Source: an uncultured Phocaeicola sp. (GTDB lineage: Bacteria > Bacteroidota > Bacteroidia > Bacteroidales > Bacteroidaceae). From it: DNA of 64,000 nucleotides. Numbering within the stretch: the first letter of the stretch is position 1; the number at the start of each line of letters is the position of its first letter. Where the stretch lies: assembly GCA_958434805.1 (NCBI GenBank), contig CAUBDX010000002.1, positions 1 through 64,000 of the forward strand, in the 5' to 3' direction. Shown here one piece after another: positions 9,187 to 18,881 of the stretch. The translations under genes and the position numbers were made by a program. A model generated the notes under the pieces. That model was not told the origin of the DNA. It made no database searches and was given only the letters and a program-made list of their open reading frames with translations.

Positions 9187-10977
9187 ATGAAAATAAAAAA
9201 AATAGCATATATTTTATGTGGACTATTACTGGTCAGTTGTAATGATTCCTTTCTGGAAAGGTATCCTGATACCGATTTGTCGGATAAAACATACTTTACT
9301 TCCGAAAAAGATTTGGAACTTTATACTAATACTTTCTATAATGAGTTAATCTATTATTATCACGATTACGCGACAGACAATGCTTCTATCTATTCTGAAC
9401 CTACAGAAATAGTCAACATGATGCATGGAGGAATCACCGAACAGTCAGTAGGAGGTTGGGATAATTGGGGTACTTTGAGAAAGTATAATATTCTTCTGGA
9501 GAATGTCCATAAGACAAAAGGATCACCTACGGTCATCAATCACTATATTGGAATTACACGTTTGATGCGTGCTCAGTGGTATTATGAGATGATAAAACGT
9601 TTCAATGAAGTACCCTGGTATTCCACTTCACTTAAAGATACGAGTACAGATCTTCTTTACAAAGGGAAAGACAGTCGTGAGTTAGTTGTCGATTCTATCT
9701 TTAAAGATTTGGAATTTGCGGTCAACCATATCTCGGCAGATATGAAGAATAGAAGTGTCATCAATAAATGGTATGCTTATGGCATGATGGCTCGTATAGC
9801 GCTGCATGAAGCCTCTTTCCGTAAATATCATGATGAATTGGGGTTACAGGTCAGTGCCGAACATTTCTATAAGATAGCTATAAACGCTTGTGAAAAAATA
9901 ATGGAAACCCATTTGTTTTCTATTGATAAAAGAGGAGGAATAGATAATGCTTATGAAAATCTGTTCATAAGTAATAATTTAGGAGATAGTCCGGAAATTC
10001 TCTTGTTTAAGGATTTTGATGACAAGCAAAACATTAAACATGATGCAGCAAGAAGAGTTTTCAGTTATGTGAGCAGTTTAAGCCGTAGCTTAATGGAAAA
10101 TTATGAATACATCAAAAATGGTAAAGCTATTCCATTCACCTCAGTTCCTGATTATGATAAGATGTCTATGCCCGAGACGTTCAAGAATCGGGATCCCCGT
10201 TATAAACAAACTTTTATGTATCCAGGATATATTCGTCCGGGAGAAAACAGGCCTTTTGTTCCTAACTTATACTTAGGAGGATATCCTCAAACTAAATTTG
10301 TAGCTCAAACAGCTGACCAAATGGATTGGTTTCGTTCTTACAATGACATCCCGGTAATGCGTTATGCTGAAATTTTATATATTTACGCTGAAGCTAAAGC
10401 GGAGTTGGGTATTTTGAAGCAGGCGGATTTGGATGCAACCATCAATGTAGTAAGAGATAGAGTGGGTATGCCTGCCATATTATTAGCTTCTTTGAACTTG
10501 AATGCAAATTTGGAAAAACAATATCCTAATGTAACAGGTTCCCAAAAGGAAGTTATTCTCGAAATTCGTCGTGAGCGAAGAATTGAATTTGCTTGCGAAT
10601 GCTTTAGATATGATGATTTGCTTCGATGGAAATCAGGGAGATTATTTGAAGAGATTCAGCAAGGTGTATATATTGACCAATTTGGACTACACGACTTTAC
10701 AGGTGACGGAATTCCTGATGTAGGTATTTTTGAAAGTGAAGCAGCTAATACAATACCTGAATCGGAACGAAACAATTATGTATTCTATTATATGAAAGAA
10801 AGTTCAGGAGCCCAAACTGCGATTTGTCTGTCAGAAAAAGATCATGGTTACATCATGTCGTCTACTGAAGTAAATTCGAACACACGTAAATTTGAAGAAC
10901 CTAAATATTATTATTTTCCGATACCAAAGCAACAGCTTATACTAAATGAAAACCTTAGCCAAACTAAATTTTGGTAA
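9187..10977 (+). CDS. SusD-family surface glycan-binding lipoprotein, PUL1
   Basis: The lid and glycan-binding partner of the SusC transporter. The signal peptide ends in a lipobox (LLLVSC, Cys near 18), followed by NDSFLERYPDTDLSDKTYF, the classic SusD/RagB opening. Helical repeats run from about 90 to 220. The C-terminal part has the family phrase RRERRIEFACECFRYDDLLRW near 465-485. Length is 596 residues. It follows the SusC stop by 11 bases and is surely co-transcribed. Ligand unknown. Confidence 0.94.
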   Translation: MKIKKIAYILCGLLLVSCNDSFLERYPDTDLSDKTYFTSEKDLELYTNTFYNELIYYYHDYATDNASIYSEPTEIVNMMHGGITEQSVGGWDNWGTLRKYNILLENVHKTKGSPTVINHYIGITRLMRAQWYYEMIKRFNEVPWYSTSLKDTSTDLLYKGKDSRELVVDSIFKDLEFAVNHISADMKNRSVINKWYAYGMMARIALHEASFRKYHDELGLQVSAEHFYKIAINACEKIMETHLFSIDKRGGIDNAYENLFISNNLGDSPEILLFKDFDDKQNIKHDAARRVFSYVSSLSRSLMENYEYIKNGKAIPFTSVPDYDKMSMPETFKNRDPRYKQTFMYPGYIRPGENRPFVPNLYLGGYPQTKFVAQTADQMDWFRSYNDIPVMRYAEILYIYAEAKAELGILKQADLDATINVVRDRVGMPAILLASLNLNANLEKQYPNVTGSQKEVILEIRRERRIEFACECFRYDDLLRWKSGRLFEEIQQGVYIDQFGLHDFTGDGIPDVGIFESEAANTIPESERNNYVFYYMKESSGAQTAICLSEKDHGYIMSSTEVNSNTRKFEEPKYYYFPIPKQQLILNENLSQTKFW

Positions 10978-11090
10978 TTACACAATTATAGGCTGGGGAT
11001 AGCTCCCTAGCCCTATAATAAAAAATAGAATAATAAATAGAAGATAGATAGTTCATGTCTTCTATAAACCGTATAGCTCATTTCTATATC

Positions 11091-13409
11091 ATGAAAAAAT
11101 ATTTCTTAACTCTAGTCATCCTATGTGTTGTTTCCCTACAGTTGTCTGCGGTGTCTGTTCCACAATGGATTACTGCTTTTGAGAATCAAAATGCGACAAA
11201 TTCTTGGATATGCTTTCAAAAGGAATTTAATATAAATGCTGTTCCTGCCAAAGCTTTAACTCGTATTGCAGCAGACAGCAAATATTGGCTTTGGATTAAC
11301 GGCAAACTGGTTGTCTTGGAAGGTGCCGTAAAACGTGGTCCTAATCCCAATGACACCTATTATGATGAAGTGGATATAGCCCCACACCTCAAGCAAGGAC
11401 ATAATCTTATATCTGCGTTAGTATGGTATTTTGGCAAAGAAGGATTTTCATATAATCCCAGTGGTCAAGGCGCTTTCTTGTTCGATTGCCAAACTGCTGA
11501 GCTCACCTTGCAGAGTGATGACTCGTGGAAAGCCGCCATGCACCCTGCTTATTATACCCCATTGGCGCCGTATCCTAATTTCCGTTTACCTGAATCAAGT
11601 ATCGGATTTAATGCAGAACTCGCTATGGACAATTGGGAAAAAGGTGAAAACGCAGCATGCCAATATTGGGCCAAAGCACGTGTGGTTGGAAAGGAAGGCG
11701 ATGCACCATGGAATAAACTGCATCATCGTATCATTCCGCTTTGGAAAGATTTTGGTTTGAAGAATTACGTCTCACAAACTGTTCACAGCGGTACAATAAA
11801 TGATACTTTAGTTTGTCAGCTTCCTTACAATGCTCAAATTATGCCTTACATGGAGTTGGAAGCAGAGAAAGCCCATTCAGTCGTTACTATATTTACAAGC
11901 CACTATCAAGGAGGAAGCGCATATAATGTCAGAGCAGAATATCTGACCAAAAAAGGAAAGCAGTCGTATGAAAATAAAGGTTGGATGAACGGTGAGAAAG
12001 TATATTACATTTATCCCAAAGGAATAAACCTTACCAAAGTACAGTTCAGAGAGACAGGATATAACACAGAATTCGAAGGATACTTTCGCTGTAACGATCC
12101 TTTCTTGAATAAAATGTGGGAGAAATCACAACGCACACTTTATATTACCATGCGTGATACTTATATGGATTGTCCTGACAGAGAGCGGGCTCAATGGTGG
12201 GGTGATGAAGTGAACGAATCAGGAGAAGCCTTCTATGCATTGTCGGTGAGCAGCCATCTGCTCATGAAAAAAGGGATGTATGAACTCATGGGGTGGCAGC
12301 GTCCTACAGGAGAAATCTTCGCTCCTATCCCTTCGTCCAACTATCACACTGAACTTCCCGGTCAAATGTTGGCGTCTATCGGTTACTTTGGTTTTTGGAA
12401 TTATTATTTGAATACAGGAGACCTTAAAACCATTAGAGATCTATATCCCAAAATACAAAAATACTTGGATATTTGGCAGAAGAATAACGATGGTACCATC
12501 ACCTTCAGAGCCGGAGAATGGACTTGGGGTGATTGGGGAAAAAATATTGATATCAAAGCGCTCTTTAATGCTTGGTACTATATTGCTCTAAAAGGGCAGC
12601 AACACATGGCTACCGCTTTGGGAATGAATGCAGAAGCAGATGCTATACTCCAAGAGATGAAAGCACTGAAAAAGGCATTTAACGCCGCATTTTGGAATGG
12701 AAAAGCTTACCGTCATCCTGATTATAGGCTAAAGACAGATGACCGGGTACAAGCTTTAGCCATCGTGTCTGGCTTAGCAGATAAAGAAAAATATCCTGCA
12801 TTGATTAAAGTATTGAAGCAGAATGAACATGCCAGTCCTTATATGGAAAAGTATGTCATAGAAGCTCTTTTTAGAATGGGGGAAAATTATTATGGGATGG
12901 AGCGTATGAAACGGCGTTTTGCTGAAATGGTGAACGATTCTGAACACACGACCCTTTATGAAGGATGGGGGATTGGTCCTAATGGATTCCCCGGTGGTAC
13001 TACCAATCATGCCTGGAGTGGCGGCGGTCTTACTATCCTGTCGCAATATGTGTGCGGTATAACTCCTACGGAAGCCGGATATAAGGCTTATCGTATAGCT
13101 CCGCAACCTACAGGAGTGAAAGAGGCTGAAATTTTAGTTCCCACAGTTAAAGGAAACATTAAAGTTTCCTTTAAAGATGATGAAAGGACGTTTCAACTTC
13201 AGGTAAATTCACCACAAGGTCCACGTGCTACCATCTGCCTGCCTTTCCAATGCAAAAGCATCACGTTGAATAACAAGCTAATTTGGAAAAACGGGAAAGA
13301 CATATCACATAAAAGCAGCATAGTCAAATGCATTCATCAAGATAAGGATGAAAGTATCTTTATCACTATGAAAGAAGGTGGAAATTGGACATTCAATATA
13401 AACAAATAG
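11091..13409 (+). CDS. GH78-like alpha-L-rhamnosidase family enzyme, PUL1
   Basis: A secreted (alpha/alpha)6-barrel glycosidase related to alpha-L-rhamnosidases. I chose the ATG at 11091 because MKKYFLTLVILCVVSLQLSA is a clean signal peptide; an upstream ATG at 11055 adds 12 residues without purpose. An N-terminal beta-sandwich (about 30-330) precedes the six-hairpin barrel. Near residue 360 is the GH78-like motif MDCPDRERAQWWGDEVNES, with the acidic residues in place but QW where many members have GW. AGEWTWGDWG near 480 and TLYEGWG plus NHAWSGGG near 625-650 are further family marks. Length is 772 residues. The changed motif and the GH20/DUF4091 neighbours leave open that the sugar removed is not rhamnose. 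Confidence 0.8.
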   Translation: MKKYFLTLVILCVVSLQLSAVSVPQWITAFENQNATNSWICFQKEFNINAVPAKALTRIAADSKYWLWINGKLVVLEGAVKRGPNPNDTYYDEVDIAPHLKQGHNLISALVWYFGKEGFSYNPSGQGAFLFDCQTAELTLQSDDSWKAAMHPAYYTPLAPYPNFRLPESSIGFNAELAMDNWEKGENAACQYWAKARVVGKEGDAPWNKLHHRIIPLWKDFGLKNYVSQTVHSGTINDTLVCQLPYNAQIMPYMELEAEKAHSVVTIFTSHYQGGSAYNVRAEYLTKKGKQSYENKGWMNGEKVYYIYPKGINLTKVQFRETGYNTEFEGYFRCNDPFLNKMWEKSQRTLYITMRDTYMDCPDRERAQWWGDEVNESGEAFYALSVSSHLLMKKGMYELMGWQRPTGEIFAPIPSSNYHTELPGQMLASIGYFGFWNYYLNTGDLKTIRDLYPKIQKYLDIWQKNNDGTITFRAGEWTWGDWGKNIDIKALFNAWYYIALKGQQHMATALGMNAEADAILQEMKALKKAFNAAFWNGKAYRHPDYRLKTDDRVQALAIVSGLADKEKYPALIKVLKQNEHASPYMEKYVIEALFRMGENYYGMERMKRRFAEMVNDSEHTTLYEGWGIGPNGFPGGTTNHAWSGGGLTILSQYVCGITPTEAGYKAYRIAPQPTGVKEAEILVPTVKGNIKVSFKDDERTFQLQVNSPQGPRATICLPFQCKSITLNNKLIWKNGKDISHKSSIVKCIHQDKDESIFITMKEGGNWTFNINK

Positions 13410-13416
13410 TTCGAAT

Positions 13417-15042
13417 ATGAAACGATTTTTATTATCAATAATATATTTATACTTGGCAGGTATGCTTGTAGCGCAAACTGCACCTTTAGAAATACTTCCT
13501 TATCCCAATGAGGTAAAGGTTCATCCGGGACATTATCCTTTTATGTCCTGTCAGCTTGTTTATCCCAATGCCTTGAAAAATGAAGCCGATTACTTAAAAC
13601 AACTGTTGTTAGAGGAACATGGACTCATCGTACAACACACCAAGCAGGGAAATATGCAATTGACTTTATCTAAGTGGATTCCCCATCCTGAAGGATATCG
13701 TCTTACTGTAAACGAACAAGGTATCCGTATTGAAGGTTCCACACCTCAAGGTGTGTTTTATGGTCTGCAGACTTTCCGTCAGCTTATTACCACTCATCAA
13801 GGACAAATAAGAATACCTTATGTAGTCATTGATGATGCTCCGGCTTTTAAATGGCGCTCATTCATGCTTGATGATGGAAGAGCCTTTAAGGGCATGAAAG
13901 AGGTAAAACAATTGTTGGATGAAATGGCTATTTTAAAAATGAACACTTTCCATTGGCATCTTACCGAAGACCAGGGATGGCGTATAGAAATAAAGAAATA
14001 TCCGCTGCTCACAGAAATAGGCGCGCATAGAGATTCTACTCAGCTCAACTGGTATGAAAGCAAAGTGTTCGATGGTAAGCCGTTCGATGGATACTATACA
14101 CAGCGTGAAATAAAAGAAATTGTTTCCTATGCCCGGAATCTTCACATTACAGTTGTTCCTGAAATAGAGATGCCGGGACATGCTTCAGCCGCCATTGCCG
14201 CGTATCCTTGGTTAGGCAGTACAGATGAAAAAATCAAAGTGCCTTGTACCTTTGGAGTCAAAAACAGTGCCTTCAATGTAGCCGATCCACGCACACGTAC
14301 TTTTTTGAAGGATGTACTCGATGAAGTGATGGAACTGTTTCCTTCGAGAATCATTCACATTGGTGGCGATGAAGTGCGACAAGAGCAATGGAATAACTCA
14401 TCCGAGGTACGAACATTCATGAAAGAAAAAGGGATAAACTCAGCTGCCGAACTTCAGATGTGGTTCACTAACCATATAGCCTCTTATCTGAAATCGAAAG
14501 GAAGAATAATGATGGGTTGGAATGATATAACTGGTGACAAATTGCATGGATACCAAAGTGAAGTTACAATTGAAGCAGGAAACCAGCTTTCAGAGGACGC
14601 GGTGGTACAGTTCTGGACTGGCAATCATGACCTTTTACGGAAGGCAGCCAAACGAGGTTATAAGATAGTTAACAGTTATTTTAAATATACTTATCTGAAC
14701 TTTAACCATGACCGTATAACGCCTGGGTTGGAATATGATTTCGAACCTATCCCTTTGGAAAAAGCATATGCGTTCAATCCAATACCCGAAGGGCTTACCA
14801 TGCAGGAACAAAAACAGATTATAGGTATAGGGTGTCAGATGTGGGGAGAATGGATACCACAAGTGGAGGATATGTATAGAATGATATATCCATATTGGGC
14901 GGCCCATGCCGAAACAGGATGGACAGACAACAAGCGTAAAAACTACAATCGTTTTGTTCGGTCTATGGATTATTTTCTTACTCGTTGGATAGATAAAAAT
15001 TATATCAACAGCCATAATATTGGGATAAAGCAACATCAATAA
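13417..15042 (+). CDS. GH20 beta-N-acetylhexosaminidase, PUL1
   Basis: An exo-acting enzyme that removes terminal beta-GlcNAc or beta-GalNAc by substrate-assisted catalysis. Signal peptide at 1-19 (FLLSIIYLYLAGMLVAQ). A GH20b alpha/beta domain (about 20-140) comes before the barrel. Visible marks: FHWHLTEDQGWRIEIKKYP near 180, VVPEIEMPGHASAAIAAYP near 250, the catalytic Asp-Glu pair in HIGGDEVRQEQW near 315, and QMWGEW near 475. The length of 541 residues is typical. It starts 7 bases after the preceding gene and is surely in the same transcript. Its presence suggests that the PUL1 substrate contains N-acetylhexosamine, as in host O- or N-glycans. Confidence 0.95.
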   Translation: MKRFLLSIIYLYLAGMLVAQTAPLEILPYPNEVKVHPGHYPFMSCQLVYPNALKNEADYLKQLLLEEHGLIVQHTKQGNMQLTLSKWIPHPEGYRLTVNEQGIRIEGSTPQGVFYGLQTFRQLITTHQGQIRIPYVVIDDAPAFKWRSFMLDDGRAFKGMKEVKQLLDEMAILKMNTFHWHLTEDQGWRIEIKKYPLLTEIGAHRDSTQLNWYESKVFDGKPFDGYYTQREIKEIVSYARNLHITVVPEIEMPGHASAAIAAYPWLGSTDEKIKVPCTFGVKNSAFNVADPRTRTFLKDVLDEVMELFPSRIIHIGGDEVRQEQWNNSSEVRTFMKEKGINSAAELQMWFTNHIASYLKSKGRIMMGWNDITGDKLHGYQSEVTIEAGNQLSEDAVVQFWTGNHDLLRKAAKRGYKIVNSYFKYTYLNFNHDRITPGLEYDFEPIPLEKAYAFNPIPEGLTMQEQKQIIGIGCQMWGEWIPQVEDMYRMIYPYWAAHAETGWTDNKRKNYNRFVRSMDYFLTRWIDKNYINSHNIGIKQHQ

Positions 15043-15073
15043 AACAATATTTTGAATAAACAATAAATTCAGT

Positions 15074-16492
15074 ATGAAAAAGCAACTATTATTTATACTG
15101 CTCTTCCTGCCTGCTTTTTTGACGGCCAAAGAGATAAGATATTTTGTACAACCCGGAGAAATACTTGATTTAAGTGAAAATGCCTTTGAGCGCCATGGAA
15201 TAAAAGTATCTGAAATAGATTCCGTAAGCATGAGCGGTTCTTTTACCTTTTCTATAAAGGTGCGTAGTCATGCCCGTGAATTAGGTGAAAAAGCCTTGAT
15301 TACCAATAAAAAGAACAATATACCAAACGAAGCAGGCATTTGGATAGGCACCCAAGACAACGGATCATGGATAGTGCACTTTTGCGATGGGAAAAACACT
15401 CCATGGGAATATAGACCTACTGCCTTGCGCCAACCCATAAATGATGATAAGTGGCATACCTTGACAGTGACACATGATGCCGGTAAACAGGAGATGCGCA
15501 TGTATTACGATCAGTTGAATGTGGCTATTTACTGTACCAACGGAAATGTCAATTTAGCCACCAACAATACACTTAGAATAGGCTCTGTAGATGATGGTCA
15601 GTGGAATGCATTCAATGGTTATATCAAAGAATTTACATTTATAAGCCATGTGGAACTACCCAAAATTTCAGTTACGGACACCCAACGTTTGTCACAACTG
15701 AAGGTGATGGCTTTCAATATCTTTCATGGTGGTCATGAATTGGGGCAAGAGGTAGGAGTGAATAGGGTCGTAGAGGTTATAAAAGCAGAAAATCCAGATG
15801 TGATCGGTATGGTAGAAACCTACGGTTCAGGTGCTATTATTGCAGATGCATTAGGCTACTATTTCTATTTACGTAGTTCCAATTTATCCATCATGAGCCG
15901 GTATCCTATCACAGATACCTATGATTTGTATGATTCCTTCAATTGCAGTGCGGCGACATTGCAAATTAGTCCGTCACAACAAATAAATTACATTAACCTT
16001 TGGCTGGATTATCGTCCTATCACTAATGACCAAATAAACGCCTGTGAATCCATAGAAAATATCATAGCGGGGGAGTGGAGTAGGAGAGCTGCACAATTGC
16101 AAAGTATCTTGAAAGCTTTTCCATCCCAATGGAATACCATGGAAACACCTCTCATAGTTTCCGGTGATTTTAACAGTGATTCGCATCTGGATTGGAAAGA
16201 TGATACAAAAAACATGAATGGACACAACGGGTATGTTATAGAATGGCCCACCAGCAAGTTGATGGAAAAAGCTCATTTTATTGACTCTTATCGTGAGATT
16301 CATCCTGACGTGAAAAAATATCCATGTCTTACATGGTCTACTATGGCGAAGAATGAATTGCAATACCGTATAGATTTTATTTATTATAAAGGGAAGGATA
16401 TCAAAGCTATCCAATCGGAGATGATAGACAAACATCCTGTTCGCTACCCCTCTGACCATGCGGCTGTAGTGACTACATTTAATCTGAAATAA
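15074..16492 (+). CDS. LamG domain fused to EEP phosphodiesterase-fold domain, PUL1
   Basis: A secreted protein of 472 residues with a signal peptide (LLFILLFLPAFLTA). The first half (about 45-195) is a concanavalin-like LamG domain that probably binds carbohydrate (SGSFTFSIKVRS, GIWIGTQDNGSWIVHFCDG, LRIGSVDDGQWNAFNGYIKE). The second half (about 212-472) has the endonuclease/exonuclease/phosphatase fold: MAFNIFHGGHE, NPDVIGMVETYG, VSGDFNSDSHLDW and the final YPSDHAAVVTTF, carrying the metal-binding Asn, Glu, Asp and His. Members cut phosphodiesters or phosphomonoesters in nucleic acids, phospholipids or inositides. Lying 31 bases after GH20 and 2 before the DUF4091 gene, it is probably aimed at a glycan-linked phosphate or a glycolipid. 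The target is inference. Confidence 0.85.
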   Translation: MKKQLLFILLFLPAFLTAKEIRYFVQPGEILDLSENAFERHGIKVSEIDSVSMSGSFTFSIKVRSHARELGEKALITNKKNNIPNEAGIWIGTQDNGSWIVHFCDGKNTPWEYRPTALRQPINDDKWHTLTVTHDAGKQEMRMYYDQLNVAIYCTNGNVNLATNNTLRIGSVDDGQWNAFNGYIKEFTFISHVELPKISVTDTQRLSQLKVMAFNIFHGGHELGQEVGVNRVVEVIKAENPDVIGMVETYGSGAIIADALGYYFYLRSSNLSIMSRYPITDTYDLYDSFNCSAATLQISPSQQINYINLWLDYRPITNDQINACESIENIIAGEWSRRAAQLQSILKAFPSQWNTMETPLIVSGDFNSDSHLDWKDDTKNMNGHNGYVIEWPTSKLMEKAHFIDSYREIHPDVKKYPCLTWSTMAKNELQYRIDFIYYKGKDIKAIQSEMIDKHPVRYPSDHAAVVTTFNLK

Positions 16493-16494
16493 AT

Positions 16495-18039
16495 ATGAAG
16501 TATTTTTTAACGCTTATTCAACTATGGGTTGGATTCCTGTCTATATGTGCCAGTTATCCAAAAGCAAATATTTGGATAATTCCTTCTGTAGAATCCCCAC
16601 AAGTATACAGAAATTACGCTCAAACCTCAAAGGTTCACTTGGAAATGGCTAGAGGTGAAGTAGAACATATTCAATTAGTCTTTCCTAGCAAAGTTAATGA
16701 GGAATATCGTTTCACTTTCGACCGATATTTGAAAGGTATTCAAATATCGGCTAGAGAACTTAAAAAAATGAATGGTTATTATGACGCGTTAGTCCCTTTT
16801 AAAAATCAGTTGAAATGTACGGATACATTGACTGCTGTATGGATTACTGTACAGTGTCCGTCAAGGGTTCCAGTCGGAAAGTATCATCAGACGATAAAGA
16901 TAGAAGGAAGTAAACATTTTACGATACAGCTGGATTATAACGTACATCATACTACCATTCCTTTAAAGTCATCTATCCCTATCACTGTTGGAGTTGAGAA
17001 TCGTTGTATGACTGAATGTCTTAATGATAAAGAAGCCGATAAAGAACGGCAACGATGGGTAGACTTTGTATTAAGCTATAGAATGACTCCTGTATTTGGT
17101 ACACAGATTACTCCGGAACGTTGGCAATACGAACATTCGTTCTCACCTTGGGCATGGAATGACAAACGAAGCATCCGATTATTAAATGATAGAAGATATA
17201 GTTGTTACATGCTTCCGTTTTTTACATTGTCGGAGAATGAACTTGCGTCTTTATTATGTAATATCCAAAAGAAAGGAAAATTAAAAGAATCACTTTTCTA
17301 TATTTGGGATGAACCTGCCTATATGGAGGATTATGAGCAAATCAAACGAAAAGTCAATATTATTCGGAAATATGCTTCAGATGCTCGGATTTTAACCACA
17401 TTCTTTTGTGGTCCCCGAAACGGTCCACGTAAAGGAGATTTGTATGCAGTGTTTGACTATTTGAAACATCATATTCATGTTGCTACTATAAGTTTAGCTC
17501 CTTGTAAAGGCAATGAAGAAGAAGTGCAACATATACGCTATAAAGTGCCTGAAGGTATAGACTGGTGGAGTTATGTTTGTTGGCAACCAGGTGGAAATGA
17601 ACCAAACTTTTTATTACAGATGAAGGGGATACAGCAAAGAGCTATCATGTGGCGTACTTGGAAAAACGGTAGCCAAGGTTTTCTCTATTGGAACTGTAAT
17701 ATTTATCACAAACGAAATCCATTTACTTATATCACTGATATGCCACATGGTGATGGTATACTCATTTATCCTGGTGATATCTTGGGATGTAAAGGTCCTA
17801 TAGCCTCTGCCAGATTAGAGCGTTGGCGTGATGGAGCCGAAGAAATGGAATTATTGCGATTGGTGGAGAAAAACTATTCAAAAGAAAAGGCAGATACCTT
17901 ATTAAACATAGTTTATAGTTCACCTTTGTCATTTATAGAAAAAGCTCATAATATTCCTTTCTTTAGAAAAGAATTGTTGGACCAACTAGATAAAACAATT
18001 CCCATTGATTATAAATTAAGAATCACAGATTTTATCTGA
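16495..18039 (+). CDS. DUF4091-type putative glycoside hydrolase, PUL1
   Basis: A secreted protein of 514 residues (signal peptide MKYFLTLIQLWVGFLSICAS). It begins with a beta-sandwich region (about 22-155), then a barrel-like part with LFYIWDEPAYMEDYEQIKRK near 265, and GFLYWNCNIY near 395. The C-terminal RLERWRDGAEEMELLRLVEK near 440-460 is the mark of DUF4091. Proteins of this class are often annotated as glycoside hydrolases. The Asp-Glu in WDEP and the Trp-rich YVCWQPGGNEPN resemble active-site strands. It is the last gene of PUL1, two bases after the EEP gene, with a terminator-like hairpin 180 bases downstream. Function not proven. Confidence 0.75.
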   Translation: MKYFLTLIQLWVGFLSICASYPKANIWIIPSVESPQVYRNYAQTSKVHLEMARGEVEHIQLVFPSKVNEEYRFTFDRYLKGIQISARELKKMNGYYDALVPFKNQLKCTDTLTAVWITVQCPSRVPVGKYHQTIKIEGSKHFTIQLDYNVHHTTIPLKSSIPITVGVENRCMTECLNDKEADKERQRWVDFVLSYRMTPVFGTQITPERWQYEHSFSPWAWNDKRSIRLLNDRRYSCYMLPFFTLSENELASLLCNIQKKGKLKESLFYIWDEPAYMEDYEQIKRKVNIIRKYASDARILTTFFCGPRNGPRKGDLYAVFDYLKHHIHVATISLAPCKGNEEEVQHIRYKVPEGIDWWSYVCWQPGGNEPNFLLQMKGIQQRAIMWRTWKNGSQGFLYWNCNIYHKRNPFTYITDMPHGDGILIYPGDILGCKGPIASARLERWRDGAEEMELLRLVEKNYSKEKADTLLNIVYSSPLSFIEKAHNIPFFRKELLDQLDKTIPIDYKLRITDFI

Positions 18040-18217
18040 CTTTTACTCTATATATGTGAAATAGAATCGTTAATTTATGAGATTGGGTAGATGAACGATT
18101 TTGAGGATGCGTCATAATGTAATATTTATGATTCATTCTCTTCTTATAGTGAGAAGGAAGAGATATTTTTTATTTGAAGGATATGAAAAACCATTGCAGC
18201 ATATATATAAAATAAAT

Positions 18218-18259
18218 CAACTAATTTATACTTGAATTATTGCGAATTAGTTGGCTTTT
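18218..18259 (+). terminator. Probable terminator after PUL1
   Basis: CAACTAATT (18218-18226) pairs perfectly with AATTAGTTG (18245-18253), followed by GCTTTTG. It lies 180 bases past the last PUL1 gene and just before the transposase remnant, so it could also belong to that element. The bases 18040-18217 show no gene. Confidence 0.5.
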
Positions 18260-18395
18260 GTGTATGTTTAGATCTTCCCCGCAAATAAGGTTTGGCTGCC
18301 AAAGCGAGGGAAATATTCAAACTAAGATATGGTTAAAATACGAAATATTTTCGAGATCTACCTTACTTTGGGCTTTACAGAATTTGATTTTTTTT

Positions 18396-18713
18396 TCAAA
18401 ATATCGCAAGATTTTTGATGAGAGTAAACTTGACAAGGTTCATTCTGTGTTTCCGTTTGAGCGTATAGCAAAAGAAGCGGGTCTGTCAGAGTAGAGTCTA
18501 GGTTAGAAGAACATTTTCAGTCTTTTTGCTAGGATTGCTCTTATGGCATTGAACCTACATTGGCTTTTCCGACAGGCAGCTGGTGGCACATCTTAACGGC
18601 AACATACTCTATCAGGTCTTCTGTGGAGTCATGGTAAATCCGTCCAGTTCTATAACCAATTACAAGATAGTCAGTGCTATTCGTAATGAAATGATAGAAG
18701 CTTATGGGCATTA
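18396..18713 (+). pseudogene. Decayed DDE transposase N-terminus
   Basis: The remains of an insertion-sequence transposase. One frame reads FDESKLDKVHSVFPFERIAK up to about 18494. After several stops another frame reads YIGFSDRQLVAHLNGN and then VFCGVMVNPSSSITNYKIVS up to a stop at 18711-18713. I recall this pattern from Bacteroides transposases whose N-terminus goes on from the dimer region to this FSDxxL...HLNGN block. The catalytic half is missing and no terminal inverted repeats are evident. It sits between PUL1 and the recombinase remnant. Confidence 0.6.
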
Positions 18714-18741
18714 GGGCGTGACAAATAATCCTTTATAACAA

Positions 18742-18870
18742 ATGTTTAACGAGGATGAATTGACAGTTTATGATAAGACATTTCAAACAATAGGTGTTTT
18801 AGATAAAGAAGAACAAAAAAAGATACTGGAATTCTTCTATACATTAGGTGTTATTACGTTTAATCTTTAA
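18742..18870 (+). CDS. Small protein upstream of a serine recombinase, 42 aa
   Basis: A short intact frame (MFNEDELTVYDKTFQTIGVL, then DKEEQKKILEFFYTLGVITF). It is acidic and helical, with no membrane segment. It ends 11 bases before the ATG of the broken serine recombinase, the position in which mobile elements often encode a small helper protein. It is too short for a secure family call. Because its partner is dead, it may no longer be expressed. Confidence 0.5.
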   Translation: MFNEDELTVYDKTFQTIGVLDKEEQKKILEFFYTLGVITFNL

Positions 18871-18881
18871 TTTGATGATTT

